NCBI GenBank assembly: GCA_905250885.1 | Contig: CAJNOQ010001216.1 | Coordinates: 1-34,467 of the forward strand | Reading direction: 5' to 3' | DNA: 34,467 bases | DNA from: Didymodactylos carnosus | Lineage: Eukaryota > Rotifera > Eurotatoria > Philodinida > Philodinidae | Shown here: piece after piece, positions 12,294 to 23,646 of the stretch | Layout: each line of letters opens with the position of its first letter | Position numbering within the stretch: position 1 is the stretch's first letter | Position numbers and translations under genes: made by a program | Notes under the pieces: model-generated | The model's input: the letters and a program-made list of their open reading frames with translations, nothing else | Databases searched by the model: none | Told to the model about the DNA's origin: nothing

Positions 12294-15200
12294 CGTGTCA
12301 ATTCATTATGTATCTTTCATCACAAACAGTCTAGAACAAAGAAATCCGTGCGTTAGCTATTCTGTTATCGATGTATTATTAAGATTAAGATATCCTTAGG
12401 CAAAAAAAAATTTTTTTTCAGTGTTGTTTTATTCGAACAAGCGTCGATTGATTTTAGTCACAGTATTTATATATTCGTTGACACCGTCCGTTATCACATC
12501 TTCTAGCCCAATTAGACTGAGCAGGCAAGGAGTCACTTGTTCCTTTCGACCAGGTTTTCACATTTTTTCCTCGCATGGTATCAGCGTAAAAATAAAAGCA
12601 GTGAAGCATAAAGAGACTTATTCCATTTGTAACAGTATCAAAAGGTATACCGACACTTGGACACGTCATTTGGGCTCAATGATATTTGGGTGCAACGAGA
12701 GTTGAGGTTCAAAGGCGCCGGTCTGGGTGAGGGTGAGTATCGATGAAGATTAAACAAACAGTGATTACAATTGGATATGAGTAATATAGAAAAAGCTCTC
12801 ACATCATACCAAGTTTTTTTAAAGAAAATTTTATCGTTATGCATCATACTTTAACAAATGCACTCTAGCTGAATGCTTTTGTAGTGCATGCGCCCAAATG
12901 TGGGCGCCCAGGTGTTGCGCGCCCAAATCTCTGGTAATCGCATCAAAAACTGTATAAAATGGCGCTTACCCACAGTGGAGAGTTGCTTATTTTTTCAGAG
13001 TAGGGAAGAAGCATCTTCCAGGGTTGTATTCCCGGAACGGGCAATATGCCTTGCCCGATTAAATAAGAAATCCTATTCTCGACGTTAACATGTACTATTT
13101 AAGTAAACAAATTTAGCCCGGATGAATTTCTTATAAAAACGAAAAAAATTTTTTCTTTGTATAAATCTTCATATAAAAAGCTACGTGTGCTCTTTCAACG
13201 TAATAGAAACAAAGAAAAGAAAGAATTATATTTAAAATAAAAGTATACAGTTAGAGAATGACTATAGAGAAAACAAAGAAGAGCACTCTTGAAATTTATT
13301 AGATATGTTTACAATTATTTGATAGAGTTTATCATAAATCGCAATTCTTGCTACATTTAACCACCTTCCTATTTACTTTACATAAAAAGAACCATTCCAG
13401 TAAGACTTCGTACGTATAAATGTGCGTAAAATATATATAAATGTATTATTCATATGTTGTCTGTTCTAACAAGATATATTGCCGAAACAGGCAAGACCGA
13501 CTTTGTTCGAACGAGCAATATTGTCAAATTAAAAAAGATAAAATGAATAATATTGAGCTAAATTTGGTTTTTGTTTCTCTTATGAGAAAGGAAGAAGGTT
13601 GAACAAATAATTTTGATACCCAATATATAGAGAATGTGCGAGAAGAAGAATAAATACTTCCCGCCTGTTAGAGATTTTATGATTTCCTCTAACAACACTC
13701 ATTCGAGCAATATTTCTCGATCAGGCAAGTGACAACGGACTGTCTGTCAACTAACATACAAAATCTTGATCATAGTCATTTCTTAAATATTTTTTCCCAG
13801 TTTGATATGAGTTACATCCTTTCGAAACAAACTCGTTCTTTATCCTGTGACGCGTACTTTTTAGCAACGTCACTCCGTCACATATTCCTAAAGTTTGCCG
13901 TTATATTCGAATTAAACTGTTTTTATAAATTCCTTTCTCACAAGACAGAAGATCCTGGATCTCTATTATAGTTTTGAATATCGAACATTTTTTTCGAAAA
14001 AATGTTCGATTCTACGCGTGCTATAGAACAATCCAAATTGGCCTTTTAATCTGAGGAGTGATTTATGGACAAACACAGCAGCAATTCGATTATGTGTTGT
14101 TAATGATAAAAATTTTTTAGTTTATTTTCTGAAAATTAATCAAATCAACATCTTGCCTGCTTCATGAACCGCTGCCTTTTCTCCTTCAGTCAACTTTAAA
14201 ACTGAACACGTTTTATTTATAATCAAACACGAACTTACTGTGGTCATCTGCTTATAAAGAGAAATCATAGAAACAAAAAAAATGCTCATTAAATCAACAA
14301 ATAAAGAAAAATTTTATTTGCCCTAAACAAACTGTTTGCTAATTGTTTTGTATATCAGACATATGTCGAAAGAATTCTCCTTTTTATAACTTTCTAACGA
14401 TCGTGAAAATAAACCTATGAGTCTAGTGAGTTTTCGGATAAACGGATGTGTCGTAGAAGGAGTCGTTGTGGGAAAAAAATTTCCTCCTATGGAAGAAAAT
14501 TTTTATCTAATGATATTCCACAGAATTCATTTTTTTTCCACAGAAATTATTTCTTGTTAAGTAGAGTCTCTGCAGCAGACAACCTAGTTCGTGTTTTTTT
14601 CTAGTTTCGACATATGAAACTGTAAAAGTTTTCTTTTTCACATTGTCATTGTACATTCGAAGACTTTCGTAGTAAAAACATTACTCATTATTTATTAACA
14701 AAACAAAATCTTCTAGTGGATGAAAACGAATCAAATGGAATGAAGCTTTTGTTTCGTTCCATATATAGTTTAAAAATCTGCATCCTGTCATATTCCGTCT
14801 CATAGATACTTTGAAAATCTTCGACTCGATTTTAGACTGGACTCGCCCTGTAGAATCCTACGGGAAGTGCATCTAAATATTTCACCAAAAAAGTTCGGTT
14901 AATGAATTTTTTCAGAAATGCAATTGAGCTTTATTCTCTAAAAAAAAAGTTGTTTTCTGTGAAACAACAAAAAAAAACACTTTCGGTTTTCATATTAAAA
15001 AATTCAAAAAGAGCTTTTTACTATTGACGAAATCCAAAGGTTTTCTAAAATAAGTTTTATAACCGCATTTCAGTTAGACTAAAAATATTTTGTCTCTAAC
15101 AAACAGGGAAAAAACTTGGATTTTGAGAAATAAATAAAGCTTATGAAATAGAATTTCAACTAGTAAAGTTTTGGTAGTGTAACAATCATTCTCTAATACT

Positions 15201-15689
15201 TTTTGTATCTCTATTGTGTAACTCAAGGTTATCCTGTCCAGTTTCAAGAAAACTTTTCCTATAACACTGCGACATTCTAAAAATTTCTAATGCGCGAAAA
15301 CAAGTTTATATTCAAATGAGCAGATGAAAATATATCTTGATATTTTTAACAGATTAATATTTGCTAGTAAATTATTCAAATTAAAAATGGGAAAAATGAT
15401 TTTTTAATTTTATTCATGAAAAATTTTTAATTACATAGTAAAATAATAATTTTTTACATCGCCTTATACACCAAATTCTCAAGAAGAAAAATCTCAGCTA
15501 TTCTTCACATCAAGGCATTTTTTTTCATAATTTTTTATTATGAGAATATCGACGGTTTTTTAGTTGTTACTAATAGATTGTTTTACTCTTGTTCAATATC
15601 GTCTTATGTTTCATAGTCATTAAATAAATATTTGTTAATGTCTACATCATTCGCTAGACGTTCTCTTTAATTATTAGTTCCATCGTCTT
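12294..15689. other. Gene-poor intergenic region with dispersed short repeats
   Basis: No gene recognised. 12420-13080 is less AT-rich than its surroundings and contains clustered GCGCCCAA motifs at about 12888-12930. A hairpin CGGGCAA/TTGCCCG lies near 13040-13060, and related CAGGCAAG / GAGCAATAT motifs recur near 12521, 13494, 13520, 13705 and 13723. A nearly perfect hairpin (TCGAACATTTTTT pairing with AAAAAATGTTCGA) lies at 13981-14009. An 80-codon open frame at 13729-13971 (GTG start, no ATG until internal) has no recognisable domain and I do not call it. The rest, to 15.69 kb, is AT-rich and featureless. Confidence 0.4.
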
Positions 15690-17012
15690 CTTCTCCGTCA
15701 GTCTGTTATTGCAATTCATTCGACGTAGCAGCATCCTCACATGCTTGATCCAGTTTGTTTTCTTCGATAATAGCTGTCACAAAAAGAAAAACAAATAAAG
15801 AATACCTGACATATGATTAAAAATAAAGATAATTTCATTTACCTGTTACGGCAGTTTTTTTTCTTTTTCTTTTTCAATTTTGTCTAAATTGTTCAAATCG
15901 ATCATTGTTGGAAAATTGTACCAAAATGATTGACTACACTCGCTTCTATTACCAGTAAATCATCACTAAGGTCACGTATTGTAGATTTTTTGTCGTAATT
16001 GTTTTTCACTAAAAGAAAAAGATTAATAATTTTTGTTAATTATTAATACGTCGCTTCGTCTTACAATTAAAAATAATGATTTTTTGCCTCTTTTCTTCTT
16101 CTAGTGCGTCTTCGTCATCTGTTCGATGTTTGTAACCAATTTCATCGCTAAAATACATAATACAGAATTTCAACATATAATCTAAATGAAAGGGAAAAAT
16201 ATAATTTAAATATGAATGTATTATTCATCAAAAAAAATATATTAACCTGATCATAACACATATCTATACATATAATTTGGTATTTTCATGTGTCCAAAAC
16301 CATTCATATGTTTTATTCTCAATGGTTTCAAAAAAAATATGTACAAATCTAAAATAAAATAAAATCACCGAGTAGATCTTAAAATGAATATTCGAAATGT
16401 TTCATTTATACAATCTGTGTCATCTTTCTTCCGATTTTTTTCACCATGTTTTCTTTCAACAACGTTAGCTAATTTTGTATCATCTCAGGTTTTTATGGTT
16501 TCTGGAACGAGAAGATCATTATTTATTATCGATAAAATCGAATTAAAAACATACCATTTTCTTTATTTTCACTTTGTCTAACACTACCATATATCTTTCT
16601 CTTTTCAGCTTTTCTGAATAAATACAGTTTTTGCAAAATGTTTTCACTCCTCTCTAGTGAATGTCTTCTGCAAATACTTATTAAGTGAGGAAATTGGTCA
16701 AGTACTTCCTAAACACTCGCCAAGTAATCAAATACTTGCACCAAGTATATTCTCTAGGGCTTTTATCTGATTTAATTTTGTTTTATATCTCTGGTCGTTT
16801 TTCTGCATTTTGTACGTGATTTTAAACTTGTTGAATATACTTTTGATTCTTATTTTCTTTTTCAAACTAAACGTTTTGTCTTATGGAAATCAAACCGGAA
16901 ATAGGTCAGCTCAACAAATAACCTCAATATAGGCAAAAAAAGTGAAACATACTTCGATCACTTTCTGTTTTTCAACAGTCTTCTTATTTACTCCTCGAGC
17001 TTTTTGTGGCAT
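15690..17012 (-). pseudogene. Decayed intron-bearing copy of a ZC3H15/DFRP1-type zinc-finger gene
   Basis: Minus-strand blocks follow the order of ZC3H15 (Tma46), the CCCH protein that partners the GTPase DRG1 on ribosomes. 17012-16953: intact start MPQKARGVNKKTVEKQKVIE with a GTATGT donor. About 16880-16745: DKTF, then after a frame change NQKYIQQV, stop, NHVQNAEKRPEI, stop. About 16618-16555: RKAEKRKIYGSVRQSENKEN. About 16508-16370: stop, then DDTKLANVVERKHGEKNRKK. About 16348-16249: FFETIENKTYEWFW followed by a frame-broken MYRYVL where the family has its second CCCH finger, with an in-frame TAG. The first CCCH finger is missing; its place holds TACTTG/AAGTA-rich sequence. Further exon-like blocks with good splice sites (16147-16065, 16008-15843, from 15773) are acidic or Lys-rich and only tentatively the C-terminus. 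Retained introns exclude a processed copy. Multiple stops, frameshifts and lost zinc ligands mean it is almost certainly dead. Confidence 0.75.
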
Positions 17013-17111
17013 TGTTATGTTTGAAAGTAAACAGAAATTTTCTAGAAAAAAAGTAAAATCTAAGATAATTCGAAAAATACACGTTCACTGATAACAGTAA
17101 ATTCTCCACTT

Positions 17112-17580
17112 GTGCTTCCAGGACAAGCTTTTAGGATAAGTGTATTGTGTCCAAGTCCTGTCTTTTCCCATCAGCGCCAAAATATCTTAAAAAGAGACGT
17201 TGGCTTACCCTTGAGGGTATCAGTACAGTATGAATATCTAATAGGCTTCACATGGCCACATTCCGACGACGATTTCAATCTTCAGCCAATCGATTTTATT
17301 GTCTACTAACGTTTTTATTCAATCAAAATTGTTTTTGTTACCTCTACATTATTCGGTGCATGTTAACACGCTGATTGCGAATATGCCATTAGTTTTCAAT
17401 GGAAATGCTTTGGTATCTGAAAAAGAGGAATTGAGCGTGACAATCAAGGCTTTTAGGACGTTTTTGGAAAAGCTACCATTCGATCCAGAAGCGTCGGCGC
17501 TAATTGACGCTAACTGTGTTGACATGTCATATATAAGACAGCATTCTCTGAAAATTTTATCAAAATTGGACCTTCACTAA
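17112..17580 (+). other. Two overlapping unassigned open frames
   Basis: A 65-codon frame (17112-17309, containing FTWPHSDDDFNLQPIDF) overlaps by 11 bases a 93-codon frame in another register (17299-17580, first ATG at 17383) that contains FRTFLEKLPFDPEASALID. The second piece has protein-like composition, with charged and hydrophobic residues alternating. No family recognised, no clear promoter or poly(A) site, and the foldback cluster begins 60 bases downstream. It may be a relic exon, part of a transposable element, or chance. Confidence 0.2.
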
Positions 17581-17640
17581 AGGTCGCGCACGCATTGCAT
17601 CAAACACACCTCCTGGGAAAATGCGCTGGAAAAATGTTTT

Positions 17641-17952
17641 CATATCACCGGAACAAAAAAAATAAAGTTGGTTTAGAGTTGCTGAAAAGTGATTTTTCGT
17701 ATTCATCACACTCGATAACCCAGAAGATTTTCCGTTTTTGGCCCGGGGTACTTCCGAAAGTTTAAGAAAAATTTTGAAACAAAATGGCGCAAAAAGTTTT
17801 CCTTAGTTAGTTGGAAAAATAATATTAATTTGAAAACTTTTCCTAAACTTTCGAAAGTACCTCGGACCAGAAACAGAAAATCTTCTGTGCTGAATACGAA
17901 AAACCACTTTTCAGAAAGTCTAAACCAACTTTATTTTTTTTCCGGTGATATG
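17641..17952. mobile_element. Foldback (long inverted repeat) element
   Basis: The left arm, about 17641-17776, is matched by the reverse complement of the right arm, about 17833-17952. The outer 12 bases are perfect (CATATCACCGGA against TCCGGTGATATG). Beyond them the arms agree at roughly nine bases in ten by eye, apart from a gap of about 12 bases within the left arm. The spacer is about 56 bases and there is no coding capacity. This structure is typical of non-autonomous foldback/MITE elements. I see no convincing target-site duplication, so the element borders are uncertain. Confidence 0.75.
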
Positions 17953-18354
17953 ATTTTTTTCTTCAACTTAGAAAGCCCAAAAATAGAAAAGTTTTTTACC
18001 AATTGATAGCGCACTTGATGCTGATTCCGAATATATGTTTGTTTGCCCAATAGCTATATTTGACTTTTTAAAATTCTTGCGTATAATCCGATTTTCCGAT
18101 GGACACGGGTTTTTTAGTGTATTTTTGTGTATAGGATTTTCCCAGCTTAAATAAGTTCTAGGACATGAAAATTTTTGCCATTAAATAGAGCATGTTTCAA
18201 AGTATATTAATCATCCTTAAAATTACTGAAAAATCAATTTTCATTTTTTCATCAAAAGCCGGCCTGGATGCACACTGTGGTTTCTCCGACATAATGCAGT
18301 CAATTGGCGGTTAAGGGTCCTCCCCTCAAAAAATTATCTCCGACGCCGTACATC

Positions 18355-18900
18355 CGATCTTGAGAAAACTTTCCATAAATGTTTGAGAAACGGGAATGAA
18401 AAAAGTTTTTTGTCTCCAAGTCCTACCGTTCAGGAGTTTTCCAGCGATCAAGGCCCAAAAAGGGCCTTGAAGTGTTTCCCAAGATTTTTTAATATACTTC
18501 AAGCTGGAGAGTTCGGGTTTGTTTTGCTTAAAACTAGACACCTAACTACATGGACTGACCGGCACCGACTTTTTAATTAAGCCTTTATTGATTTTCCAGG
18601 CAATTAACAACCTCCAAGACCGGAAAAAGCCTTCCGGATTTTCTAAAAACCTTAATTGGATAAAAAACTAAGACCTAATTCAAAAATCGGCGCCGGTCAG
18701 ACGATATAGTTTCTTTTCCTCTTTTAAGCAACAAAAGAATAAACTCTCTATGACAAATCGCTATGCAAAATCTTGGGAAATACTTCAGGTGTAACTCTTA
18801 TATAGAGGAAACGCTGTATTAATTGCATAAGTATCCAGGAAAAACCTATTATTTGAAGACCCGGTTTTTCGAGACTCCTAGAAAACTTGCTCAGAATCAA
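18355..18900. mobile_element. Second foldback element, related to the preceding one
   Basis: Arms of about 230 bases (18359-18590 and 18665-18894) are inverted copies of each other. The clearest matches are TTTCCCAAGATTTT (18477-18490 against the complement of 18767-18780), GAGAGTT and TTGCTTAAAA pairs, and CTGACCGGCNCCGAYTTTT near the centre (18552-18570 against 18685-18703). The centre carries a further CCGGAA/TTCCGG stem. The outer parts are more diverged than the inner ones. Inside the left arm is a perfect 9-bp hairpin, TCAAGGCCC/GGGCCTTGA, at 18448-18470. The motif ACGAAAAACCACTTTT beside its right end (about 18900) also occurs in the right arm of the foldback at 17.64 kb, so the two are probably one family. 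Confidence 0.6.
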
Positions 18901-19677
18901 CGAAAAACCACTTTTGTAACCAAAAGCGATACAGATTCTGAAAGTAGGCACTGCAGGGTATCTTCCTATATGCTTATCTCAAAACCGATGTTTTGACCGA
19001 AAATCACCATTTCTGATGAGGGCCCTTAATTTAATCAATTGGCGGTGAATAATATTTGAAAAACCGCAGTTAACCGACGGTTTTCTGTAAAAATAGACGA
19101 CATGGGATATCTTTCTAAAAAAATTTAGAGCAAGAATCTGAAGTATCTGTAGTAAAAGTCTGGACTAGATCAAAGCATTATTTTGAGGAGTCGTACTGTG
19201 ACCGGTTGCATCTCTGAGAATACCCTTAAGCTCGGATAAATAGATCACGGCACTTTATTGGACAACTTTCGTTCCCTATAAAATTGTCTATTTCTCCTAT
19301 GTAACACATGTAAATTAGAGTATTATGAGATACACGACTAATATAAAAGACACAGCTTTGTTTACATCAGTGCGAATCGAAAAAACTGGAGCAAATATTA
19401 ACTACAGTTATCTTTAACGAAGTTTATCTACACCTGTAGCTATTCTGATGATGTAAAATCCTTTGCAACTTACACAAGAAAATAAACAGAACAATATGCA
19501 TCTCTGTACATGACAAGGTGAAAAGATAGTGTCGAGTAATGCTGTTTGTCTGCACGATTGTGATATAAGTCGTCGCCTTCTTAAAAATAAAATGCTATCC
19601 AAACATGAATATTACTGAAAAATTATTTTAGATTTTTAACTTTTTTGTGCTGTTTATCATCTGATTAATCGAAAAAA
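18901..19677. other. Repeat-like intergenic region and 5' flank of the cytochrome b561 gene
   Basis: 18901-19260 continues the repeat-like, less AT-rich character of the foldback cluster. The string TCAATTGGCGGT near 19036 is a direct copy of one near 18299. From about 19300 there is ordinary AT-rich sequence leading to the b561 start. No coding frame supported. Confidence 0.4.
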
Positions 19678-21928
19678 ATGGGTCGAGGAACCGCCGATGA
19701 AATTGGTTCTACAAAAGTTTCTATTCGATATTTTTCAATTATGGTACTTTTATCACAAATAGTTGGGGTTATCGCTGTGATTCTTATAGCAGTCCTTATG
19801 GGAAAGTATCATGGAGGTTTCGCATGGAGAAGTGATCCGAGTAAAGAATTTAATTATCATCCTGTACTTAGTAAGTTGTTAGCGTTTTTTTTTATGACAG
19901 CTATGATGATACTGATCAAATTATAAACATCTTTACACTATTATAGCTGGTGAAATCAATTTTTTTTGCGAGTCTCGAGGAGAAAGTGTCTTTTTTTCTA
20001 GGAATAAAAATGTGTCATCTAAACTTTAAAGTTTCTTCTCTATCAAAAGAGAAACAAAAAAATTGTTTTTATTGGAAGAAATATAATGTCATTTTCTATT
20101 TTGGTTATTCCAACTTCTCTTCTGTTACATGAATATCGATTTCGAAAGAGTATTCGAACTCTCGAATATCCAAAAGAGTATCATAGTAACATGTTCGAAA
20201 ACTCTTGAGAAAGGTTGTCGTGAGTTCTGATACCCTTTCAGAAACCTTTCAAGATCCTTCTTATTCCGTTTGTAAACCCGTTCTCGGAAACCCGTCAAGA
20301 TCAGTTTCCGAAAAGAAATTCTATGTAACTTTTTGTGAAACCTCCTCCAAGTCTTCGAAGAAGACGGAGTTTCAGTTATATACTCAAAAATCGGTGTTAT
20401 CATGTTTTTTTAACCTACTTAAAAACTGATATCACTTTCGATCACAACCACTTAAATAGCGGTCATAACCTTAAAATGGTGGTCACAACCTCTTAAATTG
20501 GCGGTCACAACCTTTTACGTACCTGTCTGATATCGAGTGATACCAGTGGAATGTTTTTTAGGCGGCCTCTTAACTTGTGAAATCTTTTCTTTTATTTCGA
20601 ACTGTGACTTCACTGAGCACAGTTATTTAACCGCTTTTACATAAGTTTGAGGAAAAAGCTAAATTTCTGTAAGAAAAACAATGTTAAAATAAGATCTTAT
20701 ACTTTATCTTTTCGCAGTGACAATTGGCATGGTATTTTTTTATGGTGATGGTATGTTAAGAAAACAAGATTTGTTCTGTCTTTATTCATTTATATTTTCA
20801 TGTCGTTTCTAGCTATTCTTGCTTATCGTGTGTTTCGTGGTGTGAATAAAATTAAAGTGAAAATTTTACATGCGTCATTATTGGCATTATCGCTAATATG
20901 TTCTAGTGTGGGCTTGGTAGCAGTTTTCGATTCACATAATCTGTGTAAGTGAAGCACAGAAATGTTCAAGATCTGTTTTTTACATAAATGGCAAACGAAA
21001 CGTTCGGAAGAATTATCTATTGAATGAGATTCCTTTTGCCTATGACTTCTGTGAAGGACTGTAAGAGATATCCATTTGTTTCTTTTTTCTTGTTCGTAGC
21101 TCATCCGCCAAAAGCAAATTTGTATAGGTAAGTTGTGTTAGCTCTTCTGAAAAAAATGTTTATCTTATTTTCTTTTTATTCTATTTCAGTCTTCATTCAT
21201 GGGTTGGCTTAGCAAGTGTTGTATTATTCGGAGTGCAAGTGAGTGTCACAGAACCTGTTGTTTAATTTAGTTTTGAAAAATATAGAACATTCAAATGCTT
21301 TTTGACGTCAGACAATGCAACAAAATAGAATTTTTTGCACATCGTCCATTTATGAGCCGATAAAGCTCACGGTCATTATACCAATGGGTATTTAGTGGAT
21401 TCTTTTAGAAGGGTTAACTTTCACCACTGATCTATTGTTACTCTAATTAAATGGATATTGATCTTTCTTATAGTGGGTGTGTGGTTTCATATCATTTTTG
21501 TTTCCCAAATTAAGCGAAAAATTACGAAAAGCATACATGCCGTCACACAAGTTTTACGGAAAGATGATATTTATTTGTGCTGTTTCAGCTGTTCTGATGG
21601 GAATAACTGAATATGCTATTTTGTAGGTGAATTTCTATTTGTATTGTTTGCTGTAGTTTCTTTACTCAAAAAAACCACACTTTCGTACGTTTTCTTAGCT
21701 TTCAAATCTATCCGTCTAACAAAACGCAACGAAGTATTATCAATTTGTTTGGTGTATGCGTCATAATATTTGGAGCTATCATCGTCTATCTAGTTGCAAA
21801 TCCAGGTCTTTAACATTTGATTGAAAACAATAAAACTTCAGGATAAACAGCATTCTATAAACCCGTTTCTTTTAGGTTATCAACGACCATCTGACAATGA
21901 GAATGAACATGTAGAATTCGTCAATTAA
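19678..21928 (+). CDS. Cytochrome b561 family transmembrane ascorbate-dependent reductase
   Basis: Di-heme membrane protein that moves electrons from cytosolic ascorbate across a vesicle, lysosome or plasma membrane to monodehydroascorbate or ferric iron. Eight exons: 19678-19870, 20718-20750, 20813-20944, 21100-21127, 21190-21238, 21474-21622, 21699-21805, 21876-21928; 247 residues, the normal family length. The four heme-ligand histidines are in place: FNYHPVL (H61), LHASL (H95), SLHSW (H131), SHKFYG (H170). The family motifs AILAYRVFRG and SLHSWVG, associated with ascorbate and monodehydroascorbate binding, are also present. Six hydrophobic segments fit the family fold. Exons 2 and 4 are tiny (33 and 28 bp), and intron 1 (847 bp) carries repeats. 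The exon 6 donor is GTAGGT at 21623; reading on would hit TAG immediately. Whether it is the chromaffin-granule, duodenal or lysosomal type cannot be settled here. Confidence 0.93.
20425..20547. mobile_element. Small inverted-repeat element with internal tandem repeat in b561 intron 1
   Basis: ACTGATATCACTTTCGA at 20425-20441 is matched in inverted form by 20533-20547 (ACTGGTATCACTCGA on the other strand). Between them lie four imperfect copies of a unit of about 20-22 bases built on GGTCACAACC plus TTAAA, at about 20440-20510. Terminal inverted repeats around short tandem units, without coding capacity, fit a MITE-like insertion within the long first intron. Confidence 0.5.
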
Positions 21929-23645
21929 TGATTAAAGTATGATTTTAAATGTTTTTCTTGTAATAACAAAGAACTCCTCTTGTCAAGTATAATTACGACA
22001 GCATTTTAGTTTTTTAAAAACTTCTCGTTGAACTGAATACAATGATACAGTTCAGAAGACTGTTATTGATCAATGTGACAGTTGCTTCAATTAGACTCTG
22101 CTTCTAACAATTTGGTTTTCTTATGCATAATGACAAGATTTTTCTATATGTTTTAGATGTGATTGTAGAGAAGATAAGAACAAATACCATTTAACTTTAA
22201 TGTTGATATCTGATAACAGAATTATCACCTAGAATTTCTTTTAAAATCAAACTGAAGTTTTATTTTACTCCAAATCTGTTCTTCTACAACGTACAAGTGA
22301 AAATTACTTTTTATTATTGTTATTTTTTTCTTATTTGATATCTAGTGTTGCATTTCAATAACCATACTAATTTTTAATCGCTTTGTTTGTTCTTACAAAA
22401 TAAAGATTACATATGTTAGTAGCATCGGTGTTCTCGTGTTTTTTTTTCTCTTTTAGATAGGTACTTTTTTACAACTGAATGTGGAGTACGAGAGTATTCA
22501 TTTCAATGTGATATTATCTGTTGCTGAGACACATCGAAATCTATAGTACAAGCTCTTTAGAACAATGTCATTTTGAAAGTCCGACTGTTAACACCCCACT
22601 ACTTACTATTTATTTTCTAGGGTAGACTAGAAAACCTTTCTTATAAACCATTTCAGGACATGGTGGTGTTGAACACGACAGCGGGAATTTTTTTCAGGCT
22701 TTTAGCTGACTTGCTGAGATCTGAGATAGGGAGTATAGAAAGTTACCATAGTAAATTGCTGTTATAATTTGTTCCTCACCAGCGGTAAACTTTGAACATT
22801 CATCGTTCGTGAACACCCAGTGGAAGTGAACAGAGTGAGACTAAGCCACTATTCATTTCGGCGCCTACGAATGGCAGGCATTTACCCGACGAAATGAAAA
22901 CGAATTACAGGTGACTCACGAAAATGACTGCCATTCGAGAACCACAACAAATGGAGAGGTCGGTCTTGCTCAGAATTGTAGAGACCACTTTGGACTATCT
23001 AGGTACTATGTTACAATTAAAAATCCATCGCAGGTTCAGAATCTGGCAACCTCATCGCTTTTCATCAGTCAGGTACACCACCTGAAAAACAGAGATTTTT
23101 GGTACACAATATATATGAAGATAGAGTAAAGCCTTCTCTACAAAATGCTGAAAATCCGAACTCTCCATTTCTTTTTGTTCTCGAGTTATTCAAAAAATAT
23201 CCATGGCATTCTATACAAAAATTCATAGTGGAAACCCCGTTTACCTAAAACCGAGTACAAATAACTGTTTATCGTTAACATTTTGAAAAGACAAATACAG
23301 GGCTTTGTAGCGCTTGGAAATCTCTCTCGAATGATGTATTGCTTTACCGTTTCCAGTAAACTAATCATCTAATCATAACAATAGACCATTGGCTATCAAG
23401 CAATGCATGAATGACTTTTCTAGGATTATTTTTGATTGAGTTACAAGTTTTTTAAAATGAGAACTAGGACCATAAATTTTAATTAAAATTTAAACTTAAT
23501 TAATTAATAACTTTGTGAATAGTTATCACTTCATCGAAAAAACTGAAGGATATATGTAATCAGGTGCCCTCTTTGAACTGACATATTTTAAGGACACATA
23601 TAGGAGGGGCGAACTCCCCCCTTAAGTTAAGCGGAGCATGTCACT
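21929..23645. other. Intergenic region between cytochrome b561 and the 23.65-kb palindrome
   Basis: No gene recognised. A possible b561 poly(A) signal, AATAAA, lies at 22399-22404, about 470 bases past the stop. 22620-23130 is less AT-rich and contains the interleaved stems described separately. An open frame at 22911-23129 starts with GTG, overlaps those stems and has no recognisable domain. Just before the palindrome, about 23598-23650 has GGAGGGG/CCCCCC and GTTAAG/CTTAAC inverted motifs. Confidence 0.4.
22852..22937 (+). other. Interleaved inverted repeats (possible pseudoknot-forming segment)
   Basis: Stem 1 pairs TTCATTTCG (22852-22860) with CGAAATGAA (22890-22898), 9 of 9. Stem 2 pairs CGAATGGCAGGCATTT (22868-22883) with AAATGACTGCCATTCG (22922-22937), 15 of 16. 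The 5' strand of stem 2 lies inside the loop of stem 1, so the two stems interleave rather than nest. No gene is annotated here; function unknown. Confidence 0.4.
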
Positions 23646-23646
23646 T

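Noticed and set aside
12421-12847. Several open frames of 65-95 codons on both strands
   Set aside because: Frames on both strands overlap one another, show no family features and fall in a repeat-like patch.
19440-19490. Hammerhead ribozyme core (CTGATGA ... GAAA)
   Set aside because: The intervening TGTAA/TTACA stem leaves three unpaired bases before GAAA and no third stem with a cleavage triplet could be found.
20900-21104. C2H2 zinc finger on the minus strand (CHLCKKQ...HLHRLC)
   Set aside because: It overlaps exon 3 and intron 3 of the well-supported cytochrome b561 gene, lacks normal finger spacing, and has no neighbouring exons.
22852-22937. HDV-like ribozyme
   Set aside because: The interleaved stems lack the short internal P3 hairpin and the nested geometry required by that class.
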